The notes beneath the pieces are model-generated. The model saw nothing but the letters and a program-made list of their open reading frames with translations, made no database searches and had not been told where the DNA came from. Source: Dermatophilus congolensis (GTDB taxonomy: Bacteria; Actinomycetota; Actinomycetes; Actinomycetales; Dermatophilaceae). From it: a stretch of 64,000 bases of DNA. Location of the stretch: contig NZ_LT906453.1 in the NCBI RefSeq assembly GCF_900187045.1, positions 1,116,001-1,180,000 on the forward strand. Direction: 5' to 3'. Positions 1 through 9,937 of this stretch are shown in pieces (the first letter of the stretch is position 1; each line of letters opens with the position of its first letter). A program made the translations under genes and the position numbers.

Positions 1-808
1 GATCGTGTGCGCGGGCCGTGAAGTCCTCTCCGGTGGCGAGTGCGCTGGTGACTGTGCGCCACGCGTCTTGTGTTCCGGTGAAGAATTCCTGCGCGAAGGC
101 AAGGTGGCCTTGGGCGATACCTCCGTGTGGGTTTTCCCACGTGCCGGTGAGGCATCCGAATGGTTCGGGTACCAGGCGTGATCCGGAGGTAGCTAGTGCG
201 CTTTGTAGGACGACGTCAGGGTTCAACCCCGAGGAGAGGACTCTGAAGAGTTTGACGATGAGTCGTCGCGCGGTTTCTTGGGTGCCGCTTCCGATGCGTC
301 CTTCGATGATGATCGAGGTGTTGGATTGTTCTCCGGAAAGGATGCGGCTGGAGATGACCTTCACTGCCCGTGGCGTGTGGAGGGGGATTCCGCGGGCTGG
401 GTCGTTTAACCCTTCACCTTCGCCGGTGGTGCTGACTCCGCCGCCGAGGCTGAATCGGAGTAGCTCGGCGACGTAGACGGGGTCGGCGGCGCCGTCGTAG
501 ACCCAGTTTTTCCCGAGTTGGGGGTGTTGCAGGGTGCCGATGAGGTGTTCTTCGGCGTTGGGTAGGGGGCTGGTTCGGTAGGTGATGGGTACGTGATAGA
601 TGACACCGGGGGAGGAGTCGGTGGCTGCGCAGGAGTCCAGGAGGATAAGTACCTCGACTCCTACTTTGCCGGCCGGATCTGCGAAGGTGAATCCGCCTAG
701 GCGTCGTAGTTCAGGGGTGTTTCCTTTGGAGGTGTACCACCGTTTGGAAGGCATCCAGGCGGTGAGTAGTTCCATGGTGGTGGGGGTGGTGTCCTGCTGC
801 TCAGCCAT
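1..808 (-). CDS. mak: maltokinase, N-terminal part (cut by window edge)
   Basis: Reading the minus strand from the ATG at 808 gives an open frame to the window edge (about 269 residues). It contains KRWYTSKG near the N-terminus, then the diagnostic stretch [12 protein letters not shown] and [17 protein letters not shown], typical of actinobacterial maltokinase (Pep2/Mak), which phosphorylates maltose with ATP to maltose 1-phosphate. The C-terminal kinase lobe with the catalytic residues lies outside the window. The start codon overlaps the end of treS by 8 nt (ATGGCTGA), so the two are translationally coupled. Together TreS and Mak feed maltose 1-phosphate to GlgE, encoded just upstream. No internal stop or frameshift is seen in the visible part. 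Confidence 0.9.
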   Translation of the reverse strand, partial: MAEQQDTTPTTMELLTAWMPSKRWYTSKGNTPELRRLGGFTFADPAGKVGVEVLILLDSCAATDSSPGVIYHVPITYRTSPLPNAEEHLIGTLQHPQLGKNWVYDGAADPVYVAELLRFSLGGGVSTTGEGEGLNDPARGIPLHTPRAVKVISSRILSGEQSNTSIIIEGRIGSGTQETARRLIVKLFRVLSSGLNPDVVLQSALATSGSRLVPEPFGCLTGTWENPHGGIAQGHLAFAQEFFTGTQDAWRTVTSALATGEDFTARAHD

Positions 809-2528
809 CGGCGTCACGCTCCAGGAGTTCGAACCAGAAGAAGTCGCGTGATCCGATGGTTACTGAGTAGCTGCATTGGCCGTCGTCGTTAGTGGTGATT
901 CTGGGGAATCCGCTGCCGCCGAAGAGGTCTTTGACTTTGGCGTCCGCGAAACGCTCGGGCAGGGTGATGGTTCCGGCTTGGGGGCGAGAGGAAAGGTTGT
1001 GCACGCACAGGACGTGTTGTGATTCTTCTCGGCCTTTGCTGGGGTCGGCTTCGAGGGTGCGGGTGAAGGCTAGGACGGCTTCGTTGTCGCATTCGCGTAG
1101 GTCGAAGCTGCCTAGTCCGAAGACGGGGTAGCGTCCGCGTACTTGAAGCATGGCGCGCATCCAGTGCAACAGGGAACTGCTGGAAGCCATTTGGGCTTCC
1201 ACGTTCACGTTGTTGTGGTGGTACACCAGGGATTGGATGACTGGTAGGTAGAGCTTGCCTGGGTCTGCGGTGGAGAAGCCTGCGTTGCGGTCTGGTGTCC
1301 ACTGCATGGGGGTGCGTACTGCGTCGCGGTCATTGAGCCAGATGTTGTCGCCCATGCCGATTTCGTCGCCGTAATAGAGGCAGGGGCTGCCTGGTAGGGA
1401 CAAGACGAGGGCGTTGATGAGCTCGATTTCGGCGCGGGAGTTGTCCAGCAGTGGTGCCAGGCGTCGGCGGATACCGACGTTGGCGCGCATGCGGGAGTCG
1501 GGGGCATACCAGCCGTACATGGCGGTGCGTTCTTCGGGGGTGACCATTTCGAGGGTGAGCTCGTCGTGGTTACGCAAGAACGTGCCCCATTGCCCGTCGG
1601 CGGGGATGGGTGGGGTGTCGTTGAGGACGTCGATGATGGGTGTTGCCTTTTGCTCGCGCAGTGCGTAATACAGGCGTGGCATCACCGGGAAGTGGAAGCA
1701 CATCTGGCATTCGGGTGCTTCGGGGGTGCCGAAGTAGTCCACGACCTCGTGAGGCATTTGGTTTGCCTCAGCCAGCAGGATGCGTCCGGGGTATTCCTCG
1801 TCGACCATGGCGCGGAGTTTGGCGAGGAATTCGTGTGTTTTGGGGTGGTTTTCTCCGTTGTGCCCTTCTTCTTCGAACAGGTAGGGCACGGCGTCGAGGC
1901 GGAAGCCGTCGATGCCTAGGTCCATCCAGAATCGGACGACGTCGAACATGGCTTCTTGGACGGCCGGGTTTTCGAAGTTGAGGTCTGGTTGGTGGGAGAA
2001 GAATCGGTGCCAGTAGTACTGGCGTCGTTCGGAGTCGAAGGTCCAGTTGGATGTTTCGGTGTCGACGAAGATGATGCGTGCGTCGGCGTATTTGGTGTCG
2101 TCGTCGCTCCAGACGTAGAAGTCGCCGTAGGGGCCGTCGGGGTCTGAGCGGGACTCTTGGAACCAGGGATGTTGGTCGCTGGTGTGGTTCATCACGAAGT
2201 CGGTGATGATGCGGATGCCGCGGGCGTGGGCCTGGGTGACGAGTTCGGTGAATTCGGGCAGGGTGCCGAATTCGGGTAGGACTGCGGTGTAGTCGGCGAT
2301 GTCGTAGCCGCCGTCGCGTAGCGGGGAGGCGTAGAACGGGGGCAGCCATAGGCAGTTGACGCCGAGCCATTGCAGGTAGTCGAGTTTGTTGATCAGGCCG
2401 GTGAAGTCGCCTGATCCGGAGCCTTTGCTGTCGGCGAAGGCGCGGACGAGGACTTCGTAGAAGACGGCGGTTTTGTACCAGTCAGGGTCGTGTTGCAACC
2501 CGGGTTGGGAAAGGTTGAGGCCTTGCAT
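801..2528 (-). CDS. treS: trehalose synthase / maltose alpha-D-glucosyltransferase
   Basis: 575-residue GH13 protein that interconverts trehalose and maltose in the cytoplasm. Visible GH13 landmarks are [13 protein letters not shown], the nucleophile Asp in [13 protein letters not shown], the acid/base Glu in ILLAEANQ, and the transition-state Asp in [12 protein letters not shown]. Length agrees with stand-alone TreS rather than a TreS-Mak fusion. The ATG lies 3 nt after the glgE stop and is preceded by GGAGG with good spacing. The 3' end overlaps the maltokinase start by 8 nt. Operon order glgE-treS-mak supports the GlgE pathway: trehalose to maltose to maltose 1-phosphate to alpha-1,4-glucan. 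Confidence 0.95.
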   Translation of the reverse strand: MQGLNLSQPGLQHDPDWYKTAVFYEVLVRAFADSKGSGSGDFTGLINKLDYLQWLGVNCLWLPPFYASPLRDGGYDIADYTAVLPEFGTLPEFTELVTQAHARGIRIITDFVMNHTSDQHPWFQESRSDPDGPYGDFYVWSDDDTKYADARIIFVDTETSNWTFDSERRQYYWHRFFSHQPDLNFENPAVQEAMFDVVRFWMDLGIDGFRLDAVPYLFEEEGHNGENHPKTHEFLAKLRAMVDEEYPGRILLAEANQMPHEVVDYFGTPEAPECQMCFHFPVMPRLYYALREQKATPIIDVLNDTPPIPADGQWGTFLRNHDELTLEMVTPEERTAMYGWYAPDSRMRANVGIRRRLAPLLDNSRAEIELINALVLSLPGSPCLYYGDEIGMGDNIWLNDRDAVRTPMQWTPDRNAGFSTADPGKLYLPVIQSLVYHHNNVNVEAQMASSSSLLHWMRAMLQVRGRYPVFGLGSFDLRECDNEAVLAFTRTLEADPSKGREESQHVLCVHNLSSRPQAGTITLPERFADAKVKDLFGGSGFPRITTNDDGQCSYSVTIGSRDFFWFELLERDADG

Positions 2529-2531
2529 GGG

Positions 2532-4733
2532 TCAGAACCTCCGGACCGAGATGACGTGGACGGGTTCCCAGTCCACGCCCAGGCGTATGTAGTTTTCGTT
2601 GCCCCATTCCCATTCGCTTTCGGTGATGAGGTCTTTGGCGATGAAGCGTTCGTCCTTTTTCAGGCCGAGTGCTTCCATGTCGAGATGGATCATGGTGCCG
2701 CGCATGGAGTGCGGGTCGGTGTTGGCCACGACGATGATGGTGTCTTCGTGGGGGCCTTCGACGCGTCGTTTGGAGAAGCAGAGCACTTCGGGGTCGTCGG
2801 TGGTGTGGGGGGTGTAGTTGCGTAGCCAGTCGAGGGCGTTGTGTTCGTGGCGGATGCGGTTGAGTTTGCCGAGGTAGTCGGCCATCCAGAGTTGTCCGGC
2901 TCGTTCTCCGCCGGGGGCGTAGCTGGCCCAGTCGCGGTTTTTGAATTCGTATTTTTCGTTGTCGATTTGTTCTTCAGCGCCGGGGCGGGGGACTGACTCC
3001 ATGAGTTCGTATCCGGCGTAGATGCCGTATGTGGGAGACAAGGTGGCGGCCAAGGTGGCGCGTAGTTTCCATGCAGTGGGGCCGCCGAACTGCATGTAGG
3101 GGGTGAGGATGTCGTGGGTGGTGGGCCAGAAGCTGGGGCGCATGTAGGCGGCGGAGCCGGTGGTGTCGTCGGTGAGTTCGGCCATGTATTCGGCGATCTC
3201 TTCGGCGGTGTTGCGCCAGGCGTAGTAGGTGTAGCTCTGTTGGAAGCCGACTTTGGCCAGGGTGGCCATCATCGGTGGTTTGGTGAATGCTTCGGCAAGC
3301 CAGATGACGTCGGGGTGGTCTTTAGCAACGTCATTGATGAGCCATTGCCAGAATTCGACGGGTTTGGTGTGGGGGTTGTCGACGCGGAAGATTTTGACTC
3401 CGTGGTCGATCCATACCTGGATGACGCGTCGGATTTCGGCGTAGATGCCGGCTGGGTCGTTGTCGAAGTTCAGTGGGTAGATGTCTTGGTATTTCTTGGG
3501 TGGGTTCTCGGCGTAGGCGATGCTGCCGTCGGCGCGGGTGGTGAACCATTCGGGGTGTTTGCTGACCCAGGGGTGGTCTGGGGAGCATTGCAGGGCGATG
3601 TCTAGGGCGACTTCTAGGCCTAGGCGGCTGGCTTCGGCGACGAAGTAGTCGAAGTCCTTGAAGGTGCCTAGGGATGGTTCGATGGCGTCATGGCCGCCGG
3701 CTGCTGAACCGATGGCGTAGGGGCTGCCTGGGTCTTCAGGGCCTGCGTTGAGTGTGTTGTTGGGGCCTTTGCGGTTGGTGGTGCCGATGGGGTGGATGGG
3801 GGTGAGGTAGATGACGTCGAAGCCCATCCCGGCGATGGCGGGCAGGCGTTTAGCTGCGGTGCGCAGTGTTCCGGTGACCCATTTGCCGGTGGTTTTGTCG
3901 AAGTAGCAGCCTTCGGAGCGGGGGAAGAATTCGTACCAGGCTCCGGTGAGGGCGCGTTTGCGTTCGACGAGCCAGTTGATGGTGGGGGAGGCGGTAACCC
4001 AGTCGCGCAGTGGGCGCGCGGTGAGTTCGTCTTCGACGCGGGGGTCGGTGCCTCCGGCTAGGCGGGTGGCGGGGGCTAGTGATTGGTTGCGCAGGGTGCA
4101 GATGCCTGCTTTGACGGCTTCGATGCCTGGGCGGGGGCGTCCGGGCACGGTGAGTGCGCGTTCGAGGACGCGGGCGCCTTCTTCGAGCATGAGGTCTACG
4201 TCGATGCCGGCTTCGACTTTGATGACGGCGTCGTGTTGCCAGGTGGCGTAGGGGTCGGACCAGCCTTCGACGCGGTAGGACCAGGAGCCGGGGCAGTCAG
4301 CGCTGACGGTTGCTTCCCAGAGCATGAGGCCTGGGTTGGTGCATGTCATGGGGATGGTGTGTTCGGTGCCCTCGGGGTCGGTGAGGACAACGTTGGCGTT
4401 GACAGCGTCGTGGCCTTCACGGAACACATTTGCGCTAATAGCGAACTGTTCGTCGACGACAGATTTGGTGGGGTAAGCGCCGTTTTCTACAACGGGGCTC
4501 AGCCCAGTGATCGGGATACGCCCGAGCGGTCGTTGGGTGGGAATGTTGCTGTGGGTTTCAAGTTGGGGCGTCATGGGGCCTTTCGGCGTGGACAGCGCAG
4601 ACGAGGAGGTAGAAGAAGTAGAAGAGGTGGAGGCGGACGTCGCCTTCTTTGCAGCGGAAGCGGACGTCGGCTTGGTAGAGGTCGGCCTAACAGCGGAAGT
4701 TTTTGTGGTCTTCGGCTTTGAGTAGCTGCTCAC
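2532..4733 (-). CDS. glgE: alpha-1,4-glucan:maltose-1-phosphate maltosyltransferase
   Basis: GH13_3 maltosyltransferase that extends alpha-1,4-glucans with maltose 1-phosphate. The conserved body begins near GRIPITGLSPVVENG; the nucleophile Asp sits in KIFRVDNPHTKP (about residue 450) and the acid/base Glu in IWLAEAFTKPP. Three starts are possible: ATG 4787, GTG 4733 and ATG 4574. I prefer GTG 4733 (733 aa) because TAGCGT lies 7 nt before it, as for other apparent leaderless genes here, and because a terminator ending near 4817 leaves little room for a promoter before 4787. This start includes an extension of about 50 residues rich in Ser, Thr, Lys, Ala and Pro; ATG 4574 (GAAAGG upstream) would remove it. 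First gene of glgE-treS-mak. Confidence 0.93.
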   Translation of the reverse strand: MSSYSKPKTTKTSAVRPTSTKPTSASAAKKATSASTSSTSSTSSSALSTPKGPMTPQLETHSNIPTQRPLGRIPITGLSPVVENGAYPTKSVVDEQFAISANVFREGHDAVNANVVLTDPEGTEHTIPMTCTNPGLMLWEATVSADCPGSWSYRVEGWSDPYATWQHDAVIKVEAGIDVDLMLEEGARVLERALTVPGRPRPGIEAVKAGICTLRNQSLAPATRLAGGTDPRVEDELTARPLRDWVTASPTINWLVERKRALTGAWYEFFPRSEGCYFDKTTGKWVTGTLRTAAKRLPAIAGMGFDVIYLTPIHPIGTTNRKGPNNTLNAGPEDPGSPYAIGSAAGGHDAIEPSLGTFKDFDYFVAEASRLGLEVALDIALQCSPDHPWVSKHPEWFTTRADGSIAYAENPPKKYQDIYPLNFDNDPAGIYAEIRRVIQVWIDHGVKIFRVDNPHTKPVEFWQWLINDVAKDHPDVIWLAEAFTKPPMMATLAKVGFQQSYTYYAWRNTAEEIAEYMAELTDDTTGSAAYMRPSFWPTTHDILTPYMQFGGPTAWKLRATLAATLSPTYGIYAGYELMESVPRPGAEEQIDNEKYEFKNRDWASYAPGGERAGQLWMADYLGKLNRIRHEHNALDWLRNYTPHTTDDPEVLCFSKRRVEGPHEDTIIVVANTDPHSMRGTMIHLDMEALGLKKDERFIAKDLITESEWEWGNENYIRLGVDWEPVHVISVRRF

Positions 4734-4740
4734 GTACTCG

Positions 4741-4746
4741 ACGCTA
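4741..4746 (-). promoter_or_regulatory. putative -10 element for glgE (TAGCGT)
   Basis: TAGCGT on the minus strand followed by 7 nt and then GTG 4733. CAGACA lies 18 nt upstream as a possible -35. The position just downstream of the glgX terminator fits an independent glgE promoter giving a leaderless transcript. Motif match only. Confidence 0.4.
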
Positions 4747-4820
4747 CCGTTCCGGCTAGACCATTGTCTGCCTGTGATCGCTGTCATTGCAACCAGATCG
4801 GTTGGGTAATGGCATCAAAA

Positions 4821-4860
4821 AGCGCCCCCGCCTACTGGTGAGTTAGTAGGCGGGGGCGCT
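4821..4860 (-). terminator. intrinsic terminator downstream of glgX
   Basis: Perfect inverted repeat with 16-bp arms (AGCGCCCCCGCCTACT at 4821-4836 and its complement at 4845-4860) and an 8-nt loop. On the minus strand it is followed by a T run, so it ends glgX transcription before glgE. Confidence 0.92.
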
Positions 4861-4869
4861 AGGTATTAG

Positions 4870-7023
4870 CTAGTTCGTGATGAGCTCGTACACCCGCATC
4901 GACGCGGCTGGCATGGTGACGTACTCGCCTGGGTCATGCGACGTGTGTTCTGCGCCGGCGGGAGTTTCCCAGGCGCTGTCCCAGACGAGTTCGTAGCGGG
5001 CCAGGTGGTGCGGTTCGTCTTCGCAACCGACGTGGTTGTATGGAGGGTGGGGCAAAACGATCTCTCCGGCTGTGTTCGCGCCGTGAAGTACAAGAAGAAA
5101 ACTCGTGGCTTCAAGCCCTTCGCCGATGAGCATCATCTGCAGGACGCGCTGGTCGGGATCGCCCCATGCCTGCGGGGTCAGGGTGCGTCCAAGGCGTCCG
5201 TACCAACGCACGTCAACTCGACGGTCGACAGGGTTGGGGCGCTCGGTGAAGAAACGTGACTGTCGGAACACGCGATGGTCGGCGCGCAGCTGAGACAGGA
5301 AAGCAAGAGTTTCGATGAGGTTCTCTTCGGTTTCGCCGTGATCCCAGTCCAGCCAGCTGGTGGGGTTGTCCTGGCAGTAGGCGTTGTTATTACCGCCCTG
5401 GGTGCGGCCGAACTCGTCACCAGCGCAGATCATCGGAGTGCCGGTGGACAGCAGGGTGGTAGCCAACAAGTTACGCACTGAGCGGCGGCGCTGGCGCAAG
5501 ATGTCAGTGTCATGGGTCAGGCCTTCAGAGCCGTGATTCCAGGAGCGGTTATCGCCGTGGCCATCCCGGTTCTGTTCACCGTTGGCTTCGTTATGTTTGC
5601 GCTCGTAGGCAGTGGCGTCAGCCAGGGTGTAGCCGTCGTGACTGGCGACATAGTTGATGGATGCCAATGGGCCGCGGTCTTGGTTACCGAAAAGGTCTTC
5701 ACTGCCAGCCAAGCGGGTTGCGATGTCGCTGACTCCGTGCCCATTAGTTCCGCCAGCGGCGACATCCTGCAGCCAGAAGGTGCGGGTCACATCACGGAAA
5801 CGATCGTTCCATTCGCAGAAGGGAGGCGGGAACTGGCCGGTGCGCCACCCATTGATGCCTACGTCCCATGGTTCTGCGATCAATTTCACCCGCGACAGGA
5901 CTGGGTCCGCCCGTAGCGCCATGAGGAAGGGATGCCCTGGGTCGAAACCGTCGTCACGACCACGTGCCAACGCCACTGCCAAATCGAAACGGAATCCATC
6001 TACGTGGTAGTGATGCACCCAGTGCCGTAGTGAGTCCAGCGTCATCCGCAGAGCCGAGATATCCCGCAGGTCAAGGGTGTTGCCACAGCCTGTGACATCG
6101 ATATCTTGCCCCCAGCCGTCTAGGCGGTAGTAGGAAGCGTTGTCCACCCCGCGCCAAGACAGGGTGCCGCCTTCTTTGGACTGTTCTGCAGTGTGGTTAT
6201 AGACCACATCCAGGAGCACTTCGATGTTACGCGAGTGCAACGCATCCACCATGGCTTTGAACTCGTCAATGACGCCTTGGGGGGTGCTGGCATGGGCGTA
6301 AGCCTCATGGGGGGCGAAGAATCCCAACGTGTTATATCCCCAGAACTGCGAGAGTCCTTTCTTCACCAGATGTACTTCGTCGCTGAATGTGTGCACCGGA
6401 AGAAGCTCCACAGCAGTGACACCGATGCGCTCCAAGTGGTCGAGGAACGCCTCATGGGCAACGCCGGCGTATGTGCCGCGCAATTCCTCCGGTATTCCCG
6501 GATGCTGCATGGTGGCTCCGCGTACATGCATCTCGTACACGAATGTTTCTGTCCACGGCACTCGACGCATAAATGCGTCGTTCCATTCGTATGTGTTCTG
6601 GTTGACCACCACAGATCGAGGAACAAACGGTGCGCTGTCGCGGTCATCGCGCCGGGTGACGTCACCAGCAAAATCTGCGTTTACCTGATGCCCGAATACT
6701 TCTGGGGCCCAAGTGACTTTCCCAGTCACGGCCTCGGCATATGGGTCCAATACGAGCTTGTTCGGGTTGTGCCGATGCCCCGAAGCAGGGTCCCACGGCC
6801 CATCGACACGAAACCCATATCGCTGCCCGGCACCTACTCCAGGAACAAACAGAGACCACAGTCCATGCGCCCCGTCTTCCATCGGTAACCGCCGTTCGGC
6901 CCCTCCTGCCTCGTCAAACAGGCACAAGTCGACTGAAGAAGCATTGTCGGCGTAGAGGGAAAACCGAGTACCCCGTTCACCGAGGGCGGCACCTAGACGC
7001 GGAAGTCGTAGAGGAGAAGACAC
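4870..7023 (-). CDS. glgX: glycogen debranching enzyme (GlgX type)
   Basis: 717-residue GH13_11 debranching enzyme that hydrolyses alpha-1,6 branches of glycogen-like glucan. It begins with an N-terminal CBM48-like domain (ADNASSVDLCLFDEAGG, RYGFRVDGPWDP), followed by the barrel: LLDVVYNHTAEQS, nucleophile Asp in VDGFRFDLAVALAR, acid/base Glu in KLIAEPWDVG, and YVASHDGYTLAD. The frame stays open upstream to 7236, but the extra 71 residues are Cys/Phe/Trp-rich and unlike the family. GTG 7023 is preferred because homology starts there and TACTGT lies exactly 6 nt upstream. It is the first gene of the minus-strand glucan cluster, separated from glgE by a strong terminator. Confidence 0.93.
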   Translation of the reverse strand: MSSPLRLPRLGAALGERGTRFSLYADNASSVDLCLFDEAGGAERRLPMEDGAHGLWSLFVPGVGAGQRYGFRVDGPWDPASGHRHNPNKLVLDPYAEAVTGKVTWAPEVFGHQVNADFAGDVTRRDDRDSAPFVPRSVVVNQNTYEWNDAFMRRVPWTETFVYEMHVRGATMQHPGIPEELRGTYAGVAHEAFLDHLERIGVTAVELLPVHTFSDEVHLVKKGLSQFWGYNTLGFFAPHEAYAHASTPQGVIDEFKAMVDALHSRNIEVLLDVVYNHTAEQSKEGGTLSWRGVDNASYYRLDGWGQDIDVTGCGNTLDLRDISALRMTLDSLRHWVHHYHVDGFRFDLAVALARGRDDGFDPGHPFLMALRADPVLSRVKLIAEPWDVGINGWRTGQFPPPFCEWNDRFRDVTRTFWLQDVAAGGTNGHGVSDIATRLAGSEDLFGNQDRGPLASINYVASHDGYTLADATAYERKHNEANGEQNRDGHGDNRSWNHGSEGLTHDTDILRQRRRSVRNLLATTLLSTGTPMICAGDEFGRTQGGNNNAYCQDNPTSWLDWDHGETEENLIETLAFLSQLRADHRVFRQSRFFTERPNPVDRRVDVRWYGRLGRTLTPQAWGDPDQRVLQMMLIGEGLEATSFLLVLHGANTAGEIVLPHPPYNHVGCEDEPHHLARYELVWDSAWETPAGAEHTSHDPGEYVTMPAASMRVYELITN

Positions 7024-7029
7024 GCGACA

Positions 7030-7035
7030 ACAGTA
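7030..7035 (-). promoter_or_regulatory. putative -10 element for leaderless glgX (TACTGT)
   Basis: TACTGT on the minus strand, 6 nt, then GTG 7023; no Shine-Dalgarno sequence is visible before this GTG. It helps decide the start codon. Confidence 0.45.
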
Positions 7036-7393
7036 GGGCGTCTTCGATAGTGCATGTAGTCGGTCAGTGTTGTTGAAGCACAGGAAATCCGAGCGTCTAG
7101 CCGCACAGATCTGCGACATGTTCAATGTGATCTTGCCCAACACCACCGCCTGCCGCACCCATGACTCGAAGAACCCCGCAACCCCAAAAACAAAAGATTT
7201 CCGAAAACACCCCGAAAAAAACCACCAGATACACACCCATAAAAATCACTAACAAACGACCACGCACAGCACAACACCCCAGCGCCACACTGCTATTACC
7301 AAACCCACACACGGCATAAAAACACCCCCCCGGCCGCGACACCCCGATGAAGTGCGCACACGCCAGACCTCGCGCACCCACCCCACAGGCCGA
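7036..7393. other. intergenic region between divergent glgX and YbjN-like gene
   Basis: About 360 bp without a convincing gene. The plus strand is rich in A and C with several A runs between 7189 and 7250. It must hold the divergent promoters, but apart from the -10-like boxes at its two ends I see no clear operator, repeat or RNA structure. Confidence 0.6.
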
Positions 7394-7399
7394 TACCGT
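7394..7399 (+). promoter_or_regulatory. putative -10 element for the YbjN-like gene (TACCGT)
   Basis: TACCGT, then 6 nt, then ATG 7406, the same leaderless geometry seen at glgX, gatC and glnS. No Shine-Dalgarno sequence is present. Confidence 0.35.
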
Positions 7400-7405
7400 T
7401 GACCC

Positions 7406-7888
7406 ATGACTGATCCCACCAGCCTTCCCAGCTTCCCGCCGCCATCTGACGAACACCCCTTGCGCGGACGGGTCCTGGACGCACTCCAAGACGAGGGCTT
7501 CCGCCCCGACATCGACGCCGATGGTGACGTCAGCTTCAAAGTCGAAGGCCAGCAACTGTTCGTCCACACCACCGAGGGCGACCTTCCCGTCATGCGAGTC
7601 TTCGGCCAATGGCAGATCGGCGCCGACCTACCCCAAGACGAAATGGCTTGGTATAAAGCCGCCAATGACCTCTCCCTGCGACTCAACGTCGCCAAGGTCG
7701 GCATCAACAATGGCACCCTCGTCGTCACCTGCGAACACATCGTTCGTCCCGACGAGCTCGTCATGCCCTACGTTCAGCTCTCCTACCAGCTTGTTCTCTC
7801 CGGCGTGCAGATGTGGCACCAGCTCATGCTCGGCGAAGACATCTTCGGCGACGGCAGCGGCCTGGCTGGCGGCCCCGGCGCCATCTGA
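7406..7888 (+). CDS. YbjN-domain protein
   Basis: 160-residue acidic cytoplasmic protein resembling the YbjN family (fold related to type III secretion chaperones; function in actinobacteria unknown). After a Pro-rich start the domain shows ALQDEGFRPDIDADGDVSF, GDLPVMRVFGQWQ, NDLSLRLNVAKVGI and VTCEHIVRP, then a helical C-terminus and a Gly/Ala-rich tail. There is no signal peptide or membrane segment. It precedes etfB by 137 bp on the same strand; etfB has its own ribosome binding site. Family assignment comes from the overall pattern and is moderately sure. Confidence 0.75.
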   Translation: MTDPTSLPSFPPPSDEHPLRGRVLDALQDEGFRPDIDADGDVSFKVEGQQLFVHTTEGDLPVMRVFGQWQIGADLPQDEMAWYKAANDLSLRLNVAKVGINNGTLVVTCEHIVRPDELVMPYVQLSYQLVLSGVQMWHQLMLGEDIFGDGSGLAGGPGAI

Positions 7889-8025
7889 GACACCACGCCA
7901 ACACACAGGCACAGTGGCGCCCGCCCGGTCTGACCAGGGGTGGGCGCCACACCCATGCGAGCATGGGAAACCAGCACCCACCACGGCCACGAACAGCCCA
8001 CGTCCCGACAGGGAGGCGAAAATCA

Positions 8026-8823
8026 ATGAGGATCGTCGTCACGGCCAAGTTCGTCCCCGATGCCACCGCAACCCGTCGATTCGACACCCGCGACAACACC
8101 ACAGATCGCGAAACCGAAGGCATCCTTAACGAACTCGACGAATACGCCGTCGAAGAAGCCTTGCGGTTAACACACCACGAACACGACCAGGTGATCGTTC
8201 TCACAGTCGGGCCAGAAGACGCCACCATCGCGCTACGCAAAGCCCTGCACATGGGCGCAGACATCGGCGTACACGTCACCGACGCCGCCCTAGCCGGATC
8301 CGACGCCGTCTCCACCTCCCACGTACTCGCCGCAGCCATCACACACATCAGCGCCTGCTTCGGCCCCATCGACGTCGTCCTATCCGGCATGGCATCTACC
8401 GACGGAGGCATGCGTGTCATCCCCGCCATGCTCGCCGAATGCCTCGACCTACCCATGATCACCTTCGCCGACGAACTCACCATCACCAACGGGGTAGCCC
8501 GCATCCACCGCGCCACCCCCGACGCCCACGAAATCGTCGAAGCCGACCTGCCAGCCATCATCTCTGTATCCGACCGCATCAACGAACCCAGATACCCCAC
8601 CTACCGGCAAATCATCGCCGCCAACAGCAAACACGTGTACACCTGGGAACTAGGCGACATCGGCATCGACCCCACCACCGTCGGACACCACGGCGCTCGC
8701 ACCTATGTCCGCAGCGCCACACCCGCCACCTCCACTCACCGCAGGCACACCATCGTCCCCGAAGCCCAAGGCGGCCAAGCCCTCGCCGAACTCCTGCGCG
8801 CCCACGGAACCCGCCCCTCATGA
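8026..8823 (+). CDS. etfB: electron transfer flavoprotein, beta subunit
   Basis: 265-residue ETF beta subunit, which with EtfA carries electrons from acyl-CoA and related dehydrogenases to the membrane quinone pool. It starts MRIVVTAKFVPDATATRRFD and contains NELDEYAVEEALRL, VLTVGPEDATIALRKALHMGAD, and GMASTDGGMRVIPAMLAE in the AMP-binding region. GGGAGG precedes ATG 8026. The frame is open further upstream, but those residues are Arg/His-rich and unlike ETF. The stop overlaps the etfA start (ATGA), showing coupling. The etfB-etfA-cysteine desulfurase-mnmA order is conserved in actinobacteria. The coding strand is unusually rich in C and A at third positions. Confidence 0.95.
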   Translation: MRIVVTAKFVPDATATRRFDTRDNTTDRETEGILNELDEYAVEEALRLTHHEHDQVIVLTVGPEDATIALRKALHMGADIGVHVTDAALAGSDAVSTSHVLAAAITHISACFGPIDVVLSGMASTDGGMRVIPAMLAECLDLPMITFADELTITNGVARIHRATPDAHEIVEADLPAIISVSDRINEPRYPTYRQIIAANSKHVYTWELGDIGIDPTTVGHHGARTYVRSATPATSTHRRHTIVPEAQGGQALAELLRAHGTRPS

Positions 8824-9887
8824 CCCCCACATCCACCACCCCCCACGCCCACGCCCCCGAAGAGACCCCCATGCACGACGTGCTCACCCTCATCCTTGAT
8901 CAGCACGACACCCTGCCCCGATCTGCCCACGAACGACTCACCCTCGCCGCCGACCTCACCGAAACAACACACACCGCCGCAGCCCTCTACGTCGGCGCCC
9001 ACGGCCACGCCGCCACCGACGCCGCCGCCCGCCACGGCATCCACCACATCTACACCCTCGACCCAGGCGAAGACGCCATCCACCCCGTCCTACCCGCGCT
9101 CAACGCCCTCACCGACCTCGTCCGCACCACCAACCCCCGACTCGTCCTGCTGCCCAGCAGTCACACCGGCCGCAACATCGCCGGACGCCTCGCCGTGCGC
9201 CTCGATGCCGGACTCATCACTGACGCCATCGCCGTGACCGCCGACCCCGCCGCACCCAACGGCTACGTCGTCACCCAAAGCGCCTTCGCCGGAACACACG
9301 TCGTCGAAGCCGTCTCCACCACCCCCACCCTCATTGTCTGCCTCAGCCCTGGAGCACTCACCCCCACCACCAACCCAGTCACCCCCCACCACTACGCCCT
9401 GGCCACCACACCACCCAGCGGTCGGGCCGCCCGCATCATCACCCGAACCCCACGCAACCCCAGCACCTTCGTTGACGGCGTCCCCACCGACATCGCCGAA
9501 GCCGACATCGTCATCGCCGGAGGCCGCGGAACCAACGGCAACTTTGAACCAATCCGCGCACTCGCCCAACGCCTCGACGCAGCCGTAGCTGCATCCCGCG
9601 CCGCCGTCGACGCCGGATGGATCGATCACACCGCCCAAGTTGGCCAAACCGGCCAATCAGTCTCCCCGCGCCTCTACATCGCCTGCGGCATCTCCGGTGC
9701 CGTGCAGCACGTAGCAGGAATGCGCACCGCCACCACCGTCGTCGTCATCAACAGCGACCCCGACGCCCTCATCTTCCACGAAGCCGACCTAGGCATCATC
9801 GGCGACCTCTTCACCGTCATCCCCCAAGCCCTACAACACCTCGACCAACCCGCACCCAAACACGCTCCCACCAGCGAAGAAAACTAG
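8820..9887 (+). CDS. etfA: electron transfer flavoprotein, alpha subunit
   Basis: 355 residues from the ATG that overlaps the etfB stop (ATGA). The N-terminal domain has NPRLVLLPSSHTGRNIAGRLAVRL; the C-terminal FAD-binding domain has EADIVIAGGRGTNG, VGQTGQSVSPRLYIACGISGA, and VINSDPDALIFHEADLGI, all standard EtfA signatures. An alternative ATG at 8871 (MHDVLTLILD) would remove 17 residues and begin where homology normally begins; GAAGAG lies upstream of it, so either start is possible. It pairs with EtfB in the cytoplasm and binds FAD. Confidence 0.95.
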   Translation: MTPTSTTPHAHAPEETPMHDVLTLILDQHDTLPRSAHERLTLAADLTETTHTAAALYVGAHGHAATDAAARHGIHHIYTLDPGEDAIHPVLPALNALTDLVRTTNPRLVLLPSSHTGRNIAGRLAVRLDAGLITDAIAVTADPAAPNGYVVTQSAFAGTHVVEAVSTTPTLIVCLSPGALTPTTNPVTPHHYALATTPPSGRAARIITRTPRNPSTFVDGVPTDIAEADIVIAGGRGTNGNFEPIRALAQRLDAAVAASRAAVDAGWIDHTAQVGQTGQSVSPRLYIACGISGAVQHVAGMRTATTVVVINSDPDALIFHEADLGIIGDLFTVIPQALQHLDQPAPKHAPTSEEN

Positions 9888-9937
9888 CCACCACCGCACA
9901 AACAGTGCCACCGGTGGCCCCTGCCACACCTCGCTCG

